NCBI RefSeq assembly: GCF_900103935.1
Contig: NZ_FNIC01000010.1
Location: forward strand, 40,011-104,010
DNA length: 64,000 bases
Source of the DNA: Nocardioides szechwanensis
GTDB taxonomy: Bacteria > Actinomycetota > Actinomycetes > Propionibacteriales > Nocardioidaceae
Direction of reading: 5' to 3'
In this document: piece after piece, positions 26,694 to 34,108 of the stretch
Layout: each line of letters opens with the position of its first letter
How positions within the stretch are numbered: position 1 is the first letter of the stretch
Position numbers and translations under genes: made by a program
Notes under the pieces: generated by a model
What the model saw: only the letters and a program-made list of their open reading frames with translations
Database searches by the model: none
What the model was told of the DNA's origin: nothing

Positions 26694-27869
26694 ATGGACC
26701 CGATCCGCAACCCCTACGCGCCCGGGGCCGGGCAGCGTCCGCCCGAGCTGGCCGGGCGTGACCGCGAGCTCGACCAGTTCGACATCACTCTCGAGCGGGT
26801 CGCGGCGGGCCGACCCGAGCGCAGCATGGTCCTGTCGGGGCTGCGCGGGGTCGGCAAGACCGTGCTCCTCAACGCCCTGCGCGGTCAGGCGGTCAAGCGG
26901 GCGTGGGGGACCGGCAAGATCGAGGCCCGCCCCGACCAGAGCATCCGGATCCCCGTGGCCCAGGCCGTGCACGCCGCCGTTCGCGAGGTCGCCCACCGCC
27001 ACCGCGACCCCGACCGGGTCGACGAGGTGGCCGGCGTACTCAAGGCGTTCGCGCTGCGTACGACGCTGCCCGACCGCAAGGGCATGAAGTGGACCCCGCC
27101 CGTCGACGCCGTGGCCGCCAAGGGCCGCGCCGACTCCGGCGACCTGGAGCTCGACCTGGTGGAGTTGTTCACCGACGTCGCCTCCCTCGCCGGTGACCTG
27201 GGCGTCGGGCTCGGTCTGTTCGTCGACGAGATGCAGGACATCGCGACCGAGGAGCTCGCCGCCATCTGCGGCGCCTGCCACGAGATCAGCCAACAGGGCG
27301 CGCCCCTGGTGGTGGTCGGCGCCGGCCTGCCGCACCTCCCGGTGGCGCTGGCGGCCTCCAAGTCGTACGCCGAGCGGCTGTTCCGCTACGTCTCGGTCGA
27401 CCGGCTGCCGCGCGAGATGGCCGACCGGGCCTGGCGGGTCCCCGCCGGCACCGAGGGCGTCACCTTCGAGGACGCCGCGCTCGACGAGCTCTACCGGCTG
27501 ACCGACGGCTACCCCTACTTCGTCCAGGCCTACGGCAAGGTCACCTGGGACGCCGCCGTCGGCTCGCCGATCACCGCCGCCGACGTACTCGAGGCCGCGC
27601 CCGAGGCCGAGTCGGAGCTGGCGATCGGCTTCTTCGGCGCCCGCTACGACCGCGCCACCCCCGCCGAGCGCGACTACATGACCGCCATGGCCGACCTCGG
27701 CGACGGCTTCGTCGCCACCGCCGACGTCGCCCGCCACCTCGCTCGCAAGCCGCAGTCGCTCTCACCCGCCCGCGACGGCCTGATCAAGAAGGGGCTCGTC
27801 TACTCCGCCGAGCGCGGCAGCGTGGCCTTCACCGTCCCCCACTTCGGGAAGTTCCTGCGATCCCGGTAG
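26694..27869 (+). CDS. AAA/Orc-type ATP-binding protein with C-terminal winged helix
   Basis: A 391-residue cytoplasmic P-loop ATPase. The start NPYAPGAGQRPPELAGRDREL is followed by Walker A in LSGLRGVGKTVLL (residues 46-58). Walker B is LGLFVDEMQDI (about residue 180), and the sensor-like strand is APLVVVGAGLP. The last 70 residues (FVATADVARHLARKPQSLSPARDGLIKKGLV) look like a winged-helix domain. This resembles the AAA_16/archaeal-type ATPases found as orphans in actinobacteria; function is unknown. It is located just downstream of a palindromic element, with its own ATG at 26694. Confidence 0.78.
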   Translation: MDPIRNPYAPGAGQRPPELAGRDRELDQFDITLERVAAGRPERSMVLSGLRGVGKTVLLNALRGQAVKRAWGTGKIEARPDQSIRIPVAQAVHAAVREVAHRHRDPDRVDEVAGVLKAFALRTTLPDRKGMKWTPPVDAVAAKGRADSGDLELDLVELFTDVASLAGDLGVGLGLFVDEMQDIATEELAAICGACHEISQQGAPLVVVGAGLPHLPVALAASKSYAERLFRYVSVDRLPREMADRAWRVPAGTEGVTFEDAALDELYRLTDGYPYFVQAYGKVTWDAAVGSPITAADVLEAAPEAESELAIGFFGARYDRATPAERDYMTAMADLGDGFVATADVARHLARKPQSLSPARDGLIKKGLVYSAERGSVAFTVPHFGKFLRSR

Positions 27870-28012
27870 TCACGCACCGAACCACCGGGTCAGCGCATCG
27901 ACGAGACCCGCGTCCGTCCCGTCGCCCACCCACGCCACGTGCCCGTCCGGCCGGACCAGCACCGCCGCGGGTGCCTCGACAGTGCCGACCACCGGCAGCG
28001 ACGGCGTCGTAC
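27870..28012 (-). pseudogene. C-terminal remnant of a FAD-dependent aromatic monooxygenase
   Basis: On the minus strand the last 40 or so codons before the TGA at 27870 read TPSLPVVGTVEAPAAVLVRP then DGHVAWVGDGTDAGLVDALTRWFG. This matches the thioredoxin-like end of FAD-binding hydroxylases of the PheA/TfdB type. Nothing upstream of about 28012 continues it; instead the DNA becomes the other strand's glyoxalase-type sequence. The bulk of the enzyme (normally over 450 residues) is therefore deleted. Confidence 0.65.
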
Positions 28013-28015
28013 GAC
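28006..28015. other. Palindrome at the junction of two truncated genes
   Basis: The 10-base palindrome GTCGTACGAC sits exactly where the monooxygenase remnant (minus) and the VOC remnant (plus) meet. It is a plausible deletion end point. Confidence 0.4.
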
Positions 28016-28288
28016 CCGCCGGGCCTGGTGTTCTTCGACCTCGACGGGGTCCGGCTGCTGCTCGACAAGGGCGCCCCCGGCGCGCTGCTCTACCTCCACG
28101 TCGCCGACATCGACGCCACCGTCGCCCGGCTGCGCGCCAACGGAGCACCCGTCGAGGCCGAGCCGCACGTCATCTTCGGCCACGACGACGACACCCTCGG
28201 CCCAGGTGGCACCGATGAGTGGCAGGCGTTCGTCCGCGACACCGAGGGCAACCTCGTCGGCCTCGTCGAGCAGCGCCAGAGGGCCTGA
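28012..28288 (+). pseudogene. N-terminally truncated glyoxalase/VOC-family protein
   Basis: The sequence YDPPGLVFFDLDGVRLLL followed by LYLHVADIDATVARLRANGA, VIFGHDDDTLGPGG and VRDTEGNLVGLVEQ is the second half of a vicinal-oxygen-chelate (glyoxalase) domain. The N-terminal beta-alpha-beta unit that should precede it, about 40 residues, is missing; the codons before it belong to the antisense of the monooxygenase remnant. A start at 27971 or 27982 would give a chimaeric protein and is unlikely to be meaningful. The gene and its promoter appear to have been lost in one deletion. Confidence 0.6.
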
Positions 28289-28305
28289 CACGCAAGACTG
28301 TCCGC

Positions 28306-29085
28306 ATGAGGCCGCAGGTCGTCGCTCACCGGGGCGCGAGCCACGAGAACGCCGAGCACACCCTCGGCGCCTATCTCGCCGCGCTCGACGCCGGGGCCGA
28401 GGCCCTCGAGTGCGACGTGCGGCTGACGGCCGACGGGCACCTGGTCTGCGTGCACGACCGCAGCCTCCGACGTACGGCGAGCCGGCGCGGCGTCGTCTCC
28501 ACGCTCGACCTCGCCGACCTGTCGGAGCTCGACTTCGCGTCGTGGAAGAACCCCTGGTCCGAGCTCGACGACGAGGCCCCCGACCGCGACGACGAGCTCG
28601 ACCGCGTCCTCACCCTGCGCAAGCTTCTGGAGACGGTGGCCGACTACGAGCGACCGGTCGAGGTGGCGATCGAGACCAAGCACCCGACGAGGTACGGCGG
28701 TCTCGTGGAGAAGCGGCTCGTCGAGATGCTGCGTGACTTCGGCTGGGACCAGCCGGGGTCGCCGGTGCGGGTGATGAGCTTCTCGTTCACGGCGCTCCAG
28801 CGCGTCGAGAAGATGGCGCCGGGCGTGCGGCTGGTCCAGCTCGTCGAGCACACGGCGAGCTGGGCGATGCTGCGCCGGGTCATCGGCGAGGACTGGGTCG
28901 TGGGACCCGGCATCGACGAGCTGCGCGAGCACCCGCGCTTCGCGCAGCGCATCGCGCGCAGCGGGCACGACATCCACGTCTGGACCGTCAACACGCCCGC
29001 CGACCTCGAGCTGTGCCGCAGCCTGGGCGTCAAGGCGGTCATCACCGACCGCCCGGCCTTCCTGCTGGAGTTGTTGGAAAGATAG
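28306..29085 (+). CDS. Glycerophosphodiester phosphodiesterase
   Basis: Hydrolyses glycerophosphodiesters to glycerol 3-phosphate and an alcohol. It has 259 residues without a signal peptide, hence cytoplasmic. The GDPD barrel is clear: VAHRGASHENAEHTLGAY (catalytic His and metal Glu), ECDVRLTADGHLVCVHDRSL (Glu, Asp and the second catalytic His), and VEVAIETKHPTRYGG (metal Glu and Lys). The end is HVWTVNTPADLELCRSLGVKAVITDRP. It starts at ATG 28306. The next gene begins 10 bases after the stop. Confidence 0.92.
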   Translation: MRPQVVAHRGASHENAEHTLGAYLAALDAGAEALECDVRLTADGHLVCVHDRSLRRTASRRGVVSTLDLADLSELDFASWKNPWSELDDEAPDRDDELDRVLTLRKLLETVADYERPVEVAIETKHPTRYGGLVEKRLVEMLRDFGWDQPGSPVRVMSFSFTALQRVEKMAPGVRLVQLVEHTASWAMLRRVIGEDWVVGPGIDELREHPRFAQRIARSGHDIHVWTVNTPADLELCRSLGVKAVITDRPAFLLELLER

Positions 29086-29095
29086 GTTCGCCCCC

Positions 29096-30025
29096 ATGGC
29101 CAAGCGCAACCGCAGCATCCGACGTGAGAACACCACCGCCACCGAGGTCGCCCCTCGCCAGCCCTGCCCCTGTGGCTCGGGCAAACGCTACAAGGCGTGC
29201 CACGGCGCCCCCGGCGGCGGCAACGACGTCTACGTCGCCCGCCCCTTCGAGGGCCTGCCGTCGGAGTGCGACATCGTCGCGATGCGCGAGCTGGTGCCGG
29301 CCGCCACCGCGCCGCTGACCGTGAAGACGGCCGGCGACCGGCTGGTCCAGCTGTGCACCCTGCTCCCCATGGCCGCGCCCGCGATGTCGCGCGAGAGCGG
29401 CCAGGTGTGGCTCGGCCTCCAGGTCCAGCACAACTTCGGCGACCCGTCGCGCGACCTCGCCGCGGTCCTCGCCAAGGCGCTCGAGTCGGAGCCGGGCATC
29501 GTCGGGCTCACCGAGTCACCGGGGCAGGGTCCGCGGCTCCAGGACCTGGTCTCCGGTACGTCGCTCGACGTCACCGTCCACGACGGGTTCGACTTCTGGC
29601 TGGCCGACGTCGACGACACCAGCGGCACCGAGGCGGCCCTGGAGCAGGCCAACCAGGCCTCCACGCCCACCGCCCGGCTGACGTCGGTCGACGCGGCGTA
29701 CTGGACCGACGTCGGCACCAAGGAGCACCTGCGCTGGGTGATGCCTGAGCCCGAGGACCAGCTGCTCGACGCGCTCGCCCGGCTGCACTCGGCCGGCCAG
29801 GACGTCATCGCCCCGGGCGCCCGCCTGGTCGGCATGTTCCGCGCCCACGGCCTGCTCGCCCCCGTCTGGGACCTGCCGCTGGGCACCGGCGCCGAGGCGC
29901 TCGAGGAGCCGGCCGCGGCGTTCGCCAAGGACCTCGCGGAGGCCCTCGCCGACACCTCCGACCTCACCACCGAGCAGCGGGCCGCACGCTCCGGCCTCGC
30001 CAACCGTCAGGTCACGATCCGCTAG
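29096..30025 (+). CDS. DUF5926-family protein with N-terminal SEC-C zinc motif
   Basis: A 309-residue actinobacterial protein. Near the N-terminus, after a basic leader (AKRNRSIRREN), is a SEC-C type zinc motif, PCPCGSGKRYKACHG. The remaining 260 residues are a conserved DUF5926 domain of unknown role (DIVAMRELVPAATAPL to the C-terminus). It directly follows the phosphodiesterase gene by 10 bases. Its 3' end overlaps the convergent cyclase gene by 14 bases. SEC-C motifs bind zinc and often contact SecB or ribosomal partners, but no function is known for this family. Confidence 0.85.
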   Translation: MAKRNRSIRRENTTATEVAPRQPCPCGSGKRYKACHGAPGGGNDVYVARPFEGLPSECDIVAMRELVPAATAPLTVKTAGDRLVQLCTLLPMAAPAMSRESGQVWLGLQVQHNFGDPSRDLAAVLAKALESEPGIVGLTESPGQGPRLQDLVSGTSLDVTVHDGFDFWLADVDDTSGTEAALEQANQASTPTARLTSVDAAYWTDVGTKEHLRWVMPEPEDQLLDALARLHSAGQDVIAPGARLVGMFRAHGLLAPVWDLPLGTGAEALEEPAAAFAKDLAEALADTSDLTTEQRAARSGLANRQVTIR

Positions 30026-31100
30026 GGCCGCTGACGGTGCCGTTCGGTCGCAGCGCCCACGCGTTGAGCCGCGGGTAGCCCTTCACCGACATCCGGCGCA
30101 TCCGCCGGAACGTGTACGGCGCTCCGCTGTCGGTGCCCGCCTCACTGTCGGGGCTGTCATCGCTCTCGTCGTGCACGCGTCCGCTCAGCGCCTCGTAGGC
30201 GCCGCGGTCGACGACCACGGTGCCCGGCCGGGCGACGGACGTCAGCCGCGCCGCCACGTTGACCGTGGGCCCGAACACGTCGCCGAGCCGGCTGACCACG
30301 TCGCCGTACGCGATGCCGGCGCGCACGGAGGGGAAGGCGTCATCGTCATCGCGGCCGCGGGTGGTCATCATCAGGGCGATCTCGACCGCGGAGAAGACGT
30401 CGTCGGCGACCAGCAGCACCTCGTCGCCGATGTTCTTGATGATCCGGCCGCCGTGGTCGACGACCAGGCCCAGGGTCTCGCTCTCGAAGTACTCCAGCCA
30501 CTCGACGAGGTCGGACTCCGACATGGTCTTGCTCCGCGAGGTGTAGCCGACGATGTCGACGAACACCACCGCCAGCCGCGAGACCGGTGAGCCCGGCGCC
30601 TCCACGGCGAGCAGCCGGCTGCCGGCGCCGACCAGGTGCCGACGCCACACGTAGGACTGCAGCGCGTCGACGCGCGGCAGCACCTCGTCGGTGAGCTGCG
30701 CCAGGGTCTCGGCGGCGCCGGCCCCGCTCTCCAGGGCCAGGTCGGCCAGCAGCGTGGTCTGCCACTCCGCGAGCCGCGCATAGCTGCGGCCCCAGGTGCG
30801 CACGAGCGCCGCCTGCCGCTCCGGTCCCAGAATGCCCAGGTCGATGAGCGCGCGCGTGTCACGCAGCGCCTCCACGTCGAGCGGCGTGAACGCCACGTCG
30901 TCGTCGCTCTGCGTCGGAAACCCCAGCAGCCGCCACAGCTCGGAGGCCACCTCGAGCGGTACGCCGGCCTGCTCGGCGACCTGGACCCGGGTCAACGTCG
31001 GGGCCTCGCCGAGCAGGTAGGTCTCGACGACCTCCAGCGCACCGGCCAGGTCGGCCACGACCGGCCGGTCGTGGCCGTCGGGACCGTCGGGCCCGCTCAC
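30012..31100 (-). CDS. Class III adenylate/guanylate cyclase
   Basis: Makes a cyclic nucleotide, probably cAMP. It has 362 residues. The N-terminal half (GEAPTLTRVQVAEQAGVPLE and LGFP...DVEALRDTRALIDLG) reads as a winged-helix or MerR-like regulatory domain followed by a helical linker. The catalytic domain runs from about residue 195: AVVFVDIVGYTSRSKTM (metal Asp), IIKNIGDEVLLVADD (substrate Lys and second metal Asp), GDVVSRLGDVFGPTVNVAARLT (transition-state Asn and Arg). All key residues are present. Start: the GTG at 31100 overlaps the stop of the cNMP-binding gene upstream (GTGA), so translation is coupled; the frame is open a further 20 codons upstream. Confidence 0.88.
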   Translation of the reverse strand: MSGPDGPDGHDRPVVADLAGALEVVETYLLGEAPTLTRVQVAEQAGVPLEVASELWRLLGFPTQSDDDVAFTPLDVEALRDTRALIDLGILGPERQAALVRTWGRSYARLAEWQTTLLADLALESGAGAAETLAQLTDEVLPRVDALQSYVWRRHLVGAGSRLLAVEAPGSPVSRLAVVFVDIVGYTSRSKTMSESDLVEWLEYFESETLGLVVDHGGRIIKNIGDEVLLVADDVFSAVEIALMMTTRGRDDDDAFPSVRAGIAYGDVVSRLGDVFGPTVNVAARLTSVARPGTVVVDRGAYEALSGRVHDESDDSPDSEAGTDSGAPYTFRRMRRMSVKGYPRLNAWALRPNGTVSGPSGS

Positions 31101-31462
31101 CCCAGGCGCGACTTGGCCACCTCTTCGAGCGCGGCCTTGAACGACGGCATCTCCTCGCACAGCTCGCGGACCGTGTCGTCGGTGAAGTGGATGACCTCGA
31201 GCGGCGTGAGCGCCACGATCGAGGCGTTGCGGAGCTTGTGGTCGACGATCGCCTGCTCGCCCATGATGTCGCCGGGGCCGAGCTGGGCGATCTCCTCGCC
31301 GTGGCGGCGTACGGAGACGGTGCCGTCGAGCAGGATGTAGGCCTTGTCGGCAGGGGTGCGCTCCCAGATCGGCGACCAGCCGGCCGGCAGGGTGACGTGC
31401 CGGCCTCGCGCGCTGATCCGCGCGACCTCCTGCGGACTGAACGAGTCAAAGAACGAAGTCAT
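31097..31462 (-). CDS. Cyclic-nucleotide-binding domain protein (Crp-like sensor without DNA-binding domain)
   Basis: A 121-residue single-domain protein. The sequence SFFDSFSPQEVARISARGRH to the end is a cNMP-binding beta-roll, with ADKAYILLDGTVSVRRHGEE and the phosphate-binding cassette region LGPGDIMGEQAIVDHKLRNAS. The Arg usually seen in the cassette (RxA) is replaced by KLRNAS, so ligand affinity is uncertain. There is no helix-turn-helix. It sits immediately before the cyclase gene with a GTGA overlap, suggesting that it is a partner or feedback element. ATG 31462 is used; GGAG-like purines are weak upstream. Confidence 0.82.
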   Translation of the reverse strand: MTSFFDSFSPQEVARISARGRHVTLPAGWSPIWERTPADKAYILLDGTVSVRRHGEEIAQLGPGDIMGEQAIVDHKLRNASIVALTPLEVIHFTDDTVRELCEEMPSFKAALEEVAKSRLG

Positions 31463-31504
31463 GCGCGACCTTTCGCAGTGGGGCCCTCCCCGCGGGCGAT
31501 CCTC

Positions 31505-31539
31505 CCCGACCCGCTCGGCAGTGTCCAGCGGGTCGGGGG
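31505..31539 (-). terminator. Hairpin after the exported-protein gene
   Basis: Perfect 12-base arms, CCCCGACCCGCT and AGCGGGTCGGGG, with an 11-base loop. It is about 50 bases past the stop (31587) of the minus-strand exported-protein gene and 43 bases before the cNMP-binding gene start. This separates the two units. Confidence 0.6.
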
Positions 31540-31586
31540 TCAGACGGCGGTGCCGTGCGTCACGGGCCCAGGTCACGGGCCCTCAG

Positions 31587-32117
31587 TCACGGGGCGTCGG
31601 TACAGATCACCCACACCTGCGGCCGGATGCCGGCTGCCACGCCACCGGCCAGGTTGGTGACCGTGATCCGCCAGCCGGTGAAGCCCGCGCCGGCGGCGGG
31701 GGGCTCGACGTTGGTGGAGCTGACGGCCGGCCGGGAGGACGTCACCGAGGTCTCCTCGGAGTTGCCGTCGTCGCCGCGGCCGCCTCCGCCGATGGCCTGC
31801 TGTCCGGCCGGGCAGAAGGCGTCGTAGGACGCCTTGGCGCCGTCGGCGAGGTCAGCGAGGGCGACGGTGGTCTGCACGGTGGCCGCGGGGTTGAGCAGGC
31901 CCGGCTGGAGGTCGGCCGCGCGCAGCGTCCCGTCCTTGACGTCGGGTGAGCGGACGGCGTTGGTCTTGATGTCGGTGGCGGTCACCCCGCTGGGCTTGAT
32001 CTGTTGGGTGCCCACGCTGTTGCGGGGGAGCGTCATGGCATAGCTGGTGCCGGCAGTGGCGAGCAGCAGGGCGAGTACGGCGGTGACGTTGGCGAACGAG
32101 AGGTGGCGACGAAGCAT
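31587..32117 (-). CDS. Exported protein of unknown function
   Basis: A 176-residue protein. The N-terminal signal is MLRRHLSFANVTAVLALLLA then TAGTSYA, a motif seen in many actinobacterial and Solirubrobacterales exported proteins. The segment TLPRNSVGTQQIKPSGVTAT, then DIKTNAVRSPDVKDGTLRAA, is a low-complexity repeat-like N-terminal region of the same type. The C-terminal half has two Cys (DAFCPAGQQAIGGG and VWVICTD) that may bridge. It is probably surface-located; function is unknown. A terminator-like hairpin follows at 31505-31539. Confidence 0.72.
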   Translation of the reverse strand: MLRRHLSFANVTAVLALLLATAGTSYAMTLPRNSVGTQQIKPSGVTATDIKTNAVRSPDVKDGTLRAADLQPGLLNPAATVQTTVALADLADGAKASYDAFCPAGQQAIGGGGRGDDGNSEETSVTSSRPAVSSTNVEPPAAGAGFTGWRITVTNLAGGVAAGIRPQVWVICTDAP

Positions 32118-32246
32118 GGTCGACTCCTACCGAGAGAGCCCGGCAACGCGCTGGGGGGTGGCGGTGCTCGCGGGCCTTTCGAGTCTTCGAGTTTTGCCAC
32201 CGCCGTCCGACCGTGTCAACGATCGGCCGGACCCGGCCCAGGTGGT

Positions 32247-33461
32247 TCAGACCAGTGGGTCGCGCGAGATCGGGCAGCTCATGCAGCGCGGGCCGCCGCG
32301 GCCGGAGCCGAGCTCGGAGCCGGCGATCCGGACCACCTCGATGCCGGCGTCCTCGAGCCGGGCGTTGGTCTCGTCGTTGCGCTCGTAGGCGACCGCCACC
32401 CGCGGCGCCAGCGCCAGGGTGTTGTTGCCGTCGTCCCACTGCTCCCGCTCGGCGGTGACGGGGTCGAGGCCGGTGTCGATCTGGTGCAGCGTGTCGATGC
32501 CCATGGCCCGGGCGGCTGCGACGAGGAACGGCTCCGCGTCGGCCACGTGCAGGATCAGGGTGCCGTCGTCGGTGCGCCCGTCGTGCGTCACGGCGTACGC
32601 CGTCAGGTTGTGCGCGACGTTGGGGTACATCACCACCTTGTCGACGTCGACCATCGTGCAGACCGTGTCGAGGTGCATCGTGGCGCGCTCCTGCGCGATC
32701 GGGACCGCGAGCACGGTGTCGGCCAGCGACGCCTCGAAGACCTGGCGGGCAAGCCGCTCGACCCCGGCCGGGGTGGTGCGCTCGCCGACGCCGACCGCGA
32801 TGACGCGCGGCGCCAGCAGCAGTACGTCGCCGCCCTCGACGTGCTCGAAGTGGTGGCCGTGGATGCGCGGCGAGTCGGCGAAGCGCGGGTGCAGGCTGTA
32901 GATCAGCTCGGTCAGCTGGGACTCGCGCTTGCGTGCGGGCATCGCCAGCGACGTGATCGCGATCCGGTCGTGGACCCACACCGACGAGTCGCGGGTGAAG
33001 AGCAGGTTGGGCAGCGGGTCGACCAGGAAGTCGTCGTGGGCCAGCAGCGAGGTGACCAGGCCGAACCCGCCGCGGACCTCGTCGTTGCGGATGCCGGCGG
33101 TGAGGTAGCCGGTGAGCTCGGCCGGCGGGGCGGCGTGCAGGAAACCGTCGAGGTAGCCGCGCATCGTGTCGCCGAGGTCGAGGTCGGCCAGCGCGGTAGC
33201 GATCGCGATGTCGCGGGCCTCGGGCGTCTCGAGGGTCTCGGTCAGCAGGTCGGTGAGGTAGAGCACCTCGACGTCGCGGGCCCGCAGGGCCTCGGCGAAC
33301 GCGTCGTGCTCCTCCTGGGCCCGGGCGACCCACGGGATGCCGTCGAAGAGCAGCTTGTCGTTGTTGCGCGGGGTGAGGCGCTTGAGCTCGAGTCCGGGCC
33401 GGTGCAGCATCACGGTCCGCAGCCGGCCGACCTCGCTGTCGGCGCCGTGGGTCGCAGTCAT
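32247..33461 (-). CDS. arcA: Arginine deiminase
   Basis: Converts arginine to citrulline and ammonia. It has 404 residues, standard length. The guanidine-modifying fold shows LRTVMLHRPGLELKRLTPRN at the start, NLLFTRDSSVWVHDRIAI (substrate Asp), HFEHVEGGDVLLL (Glu, His and Asp), and the terminal RCMSCPISRD with the catalytic Cys. No arcB, arcC or arcD genes are adjacent, so citrulline must be used by other enzymes. It lies 22 bases downstream of the GDT1-type gene on the same strand and is probably in one transcript with it and the LanC-like gene. Confidence 0.94.
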   Translation of the reverse strand: MTATHGADSEVGRLRTVMLHRPGLELKRLTPRNNDKLLFDGIPWVARAQEEHDAFAEALRARDVEVLYLTDLLTETLETPEARDIAIATALADLDLGDTMRGYLDGFLHAAPPAELTGYLTAGIRNDEVRGGFGLVTSLLAHDDFLVDPLPNLLFTRDSSVWVHDRIAITSLAMPARKRESQLTELIYSLHPRFADSPRIHGHHFEHVEGGDVLLLAPRVIAVGVGERTTPAGVERLARQVFEASLADTVLAVPIAQERATMHLDTVCTMVDVDKVVMYPNVAHNLTAYAVTHDGRTDDGTLILHVADAEPFLVAAARAMGIDTLHQIDTGLDPVTAEREQWDDGNNTLALAPRVAVAYERNDETNARLEDAGIEVVRIAGSELGSGRGGPRCMSCPISRDPLV

Positions 33462-33483
33462 GGGGCCACCCTAGAGCCCATTC

Positions 33484-34074
33484 TCAGGAGACGAGCTCCC
33501 AGAGCGTGAGTCCGGCGAGCGCCAGGCACACGGTCGCGCCCAGGTAGTGCAGCACGTGGATCGAGATCACCCGCAGCAGGCTCCGGCCCACGATCACGGC
33601 CAGCCCGCTGACGCAGAGCAGGGCGCCGAGGGCTCCGACGTACACGCTGAACGGCGCTTCGTACTTGGCCACCAGCGACAGCGTCAGCAGCTGGCTGAGG
33701 TCGCCCCACTCGGCCGCGAACAGCACCAGGAAGGAGGCGAGCACGGCCCTGAAGCCGTGCACGGGCTTGGCCTTCTCGGCGAACTCCTCGCCGCTGTCCT
33801 CCTGGTGGCTGCGGCCCTCGCGGACCAGGATCGCCGCGCCGGCGAGGAACAGCACCACGGCCGCGCTCTTGACCACGTCGGGCGGGAGCAGCGAGGCGGC
33901 CTGCCCCAGCGCGACGGCGACGCCGGTCTGGACGGCGAACGCGAGACCGACGCCGATCCAGACCAGGATCGGGCGGTACTTCGTGGCCAGCACGAGCGTC
34001 GCCAGGAACGTCTTGTCCGGCAGCTCGACCAGGAAGATCGCCCCGAAGGTCAGGGCGGCCGCGGCGAGGTCCAT
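33484..34074 (-). CDS. TMEM165/GDT1-family cation transporter
   Basis: A 196-residue integral membrane protein with about six helices. The family has two E-x-G-D-[KR]-[TS]-like motifs; here they are LVELPDKTFLATLVLATK near the start and AAEWGDLSQLLTLSLVAK in the second half. The first motif has Pro for Gly, which occurs in bacterial members. Family members move Mn2+ or Ca2+ in exchange for protons. ATG 34074 is chosen, as the frame upstream is antisense to the LanC-like gene. It is followed after 22 bases by arcA. Confidence 0.88.
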   Translation of the reverse strand: MDLAAAALTFGAIFLVELPDKTFLATLVLATKYRPILVWIGVGLAFAVQTGVAVALGQAASLLPPDVVKSAAVVLFLAGAAILVREGRSHQEDSGEEFAEKAKPVHGFRAVLASFLVLFAAEWGDLSQLLTLSLVAKYEAPFSVYVGALGALLCVSGLAVIVGRSLLRVISIHVLHYLGATVCLALAGLTLWELVS

Positions 34075-34108
34075 GCGCCCATTCTCGGCCCCCGGCCGGA
34101 GTGTCAGG

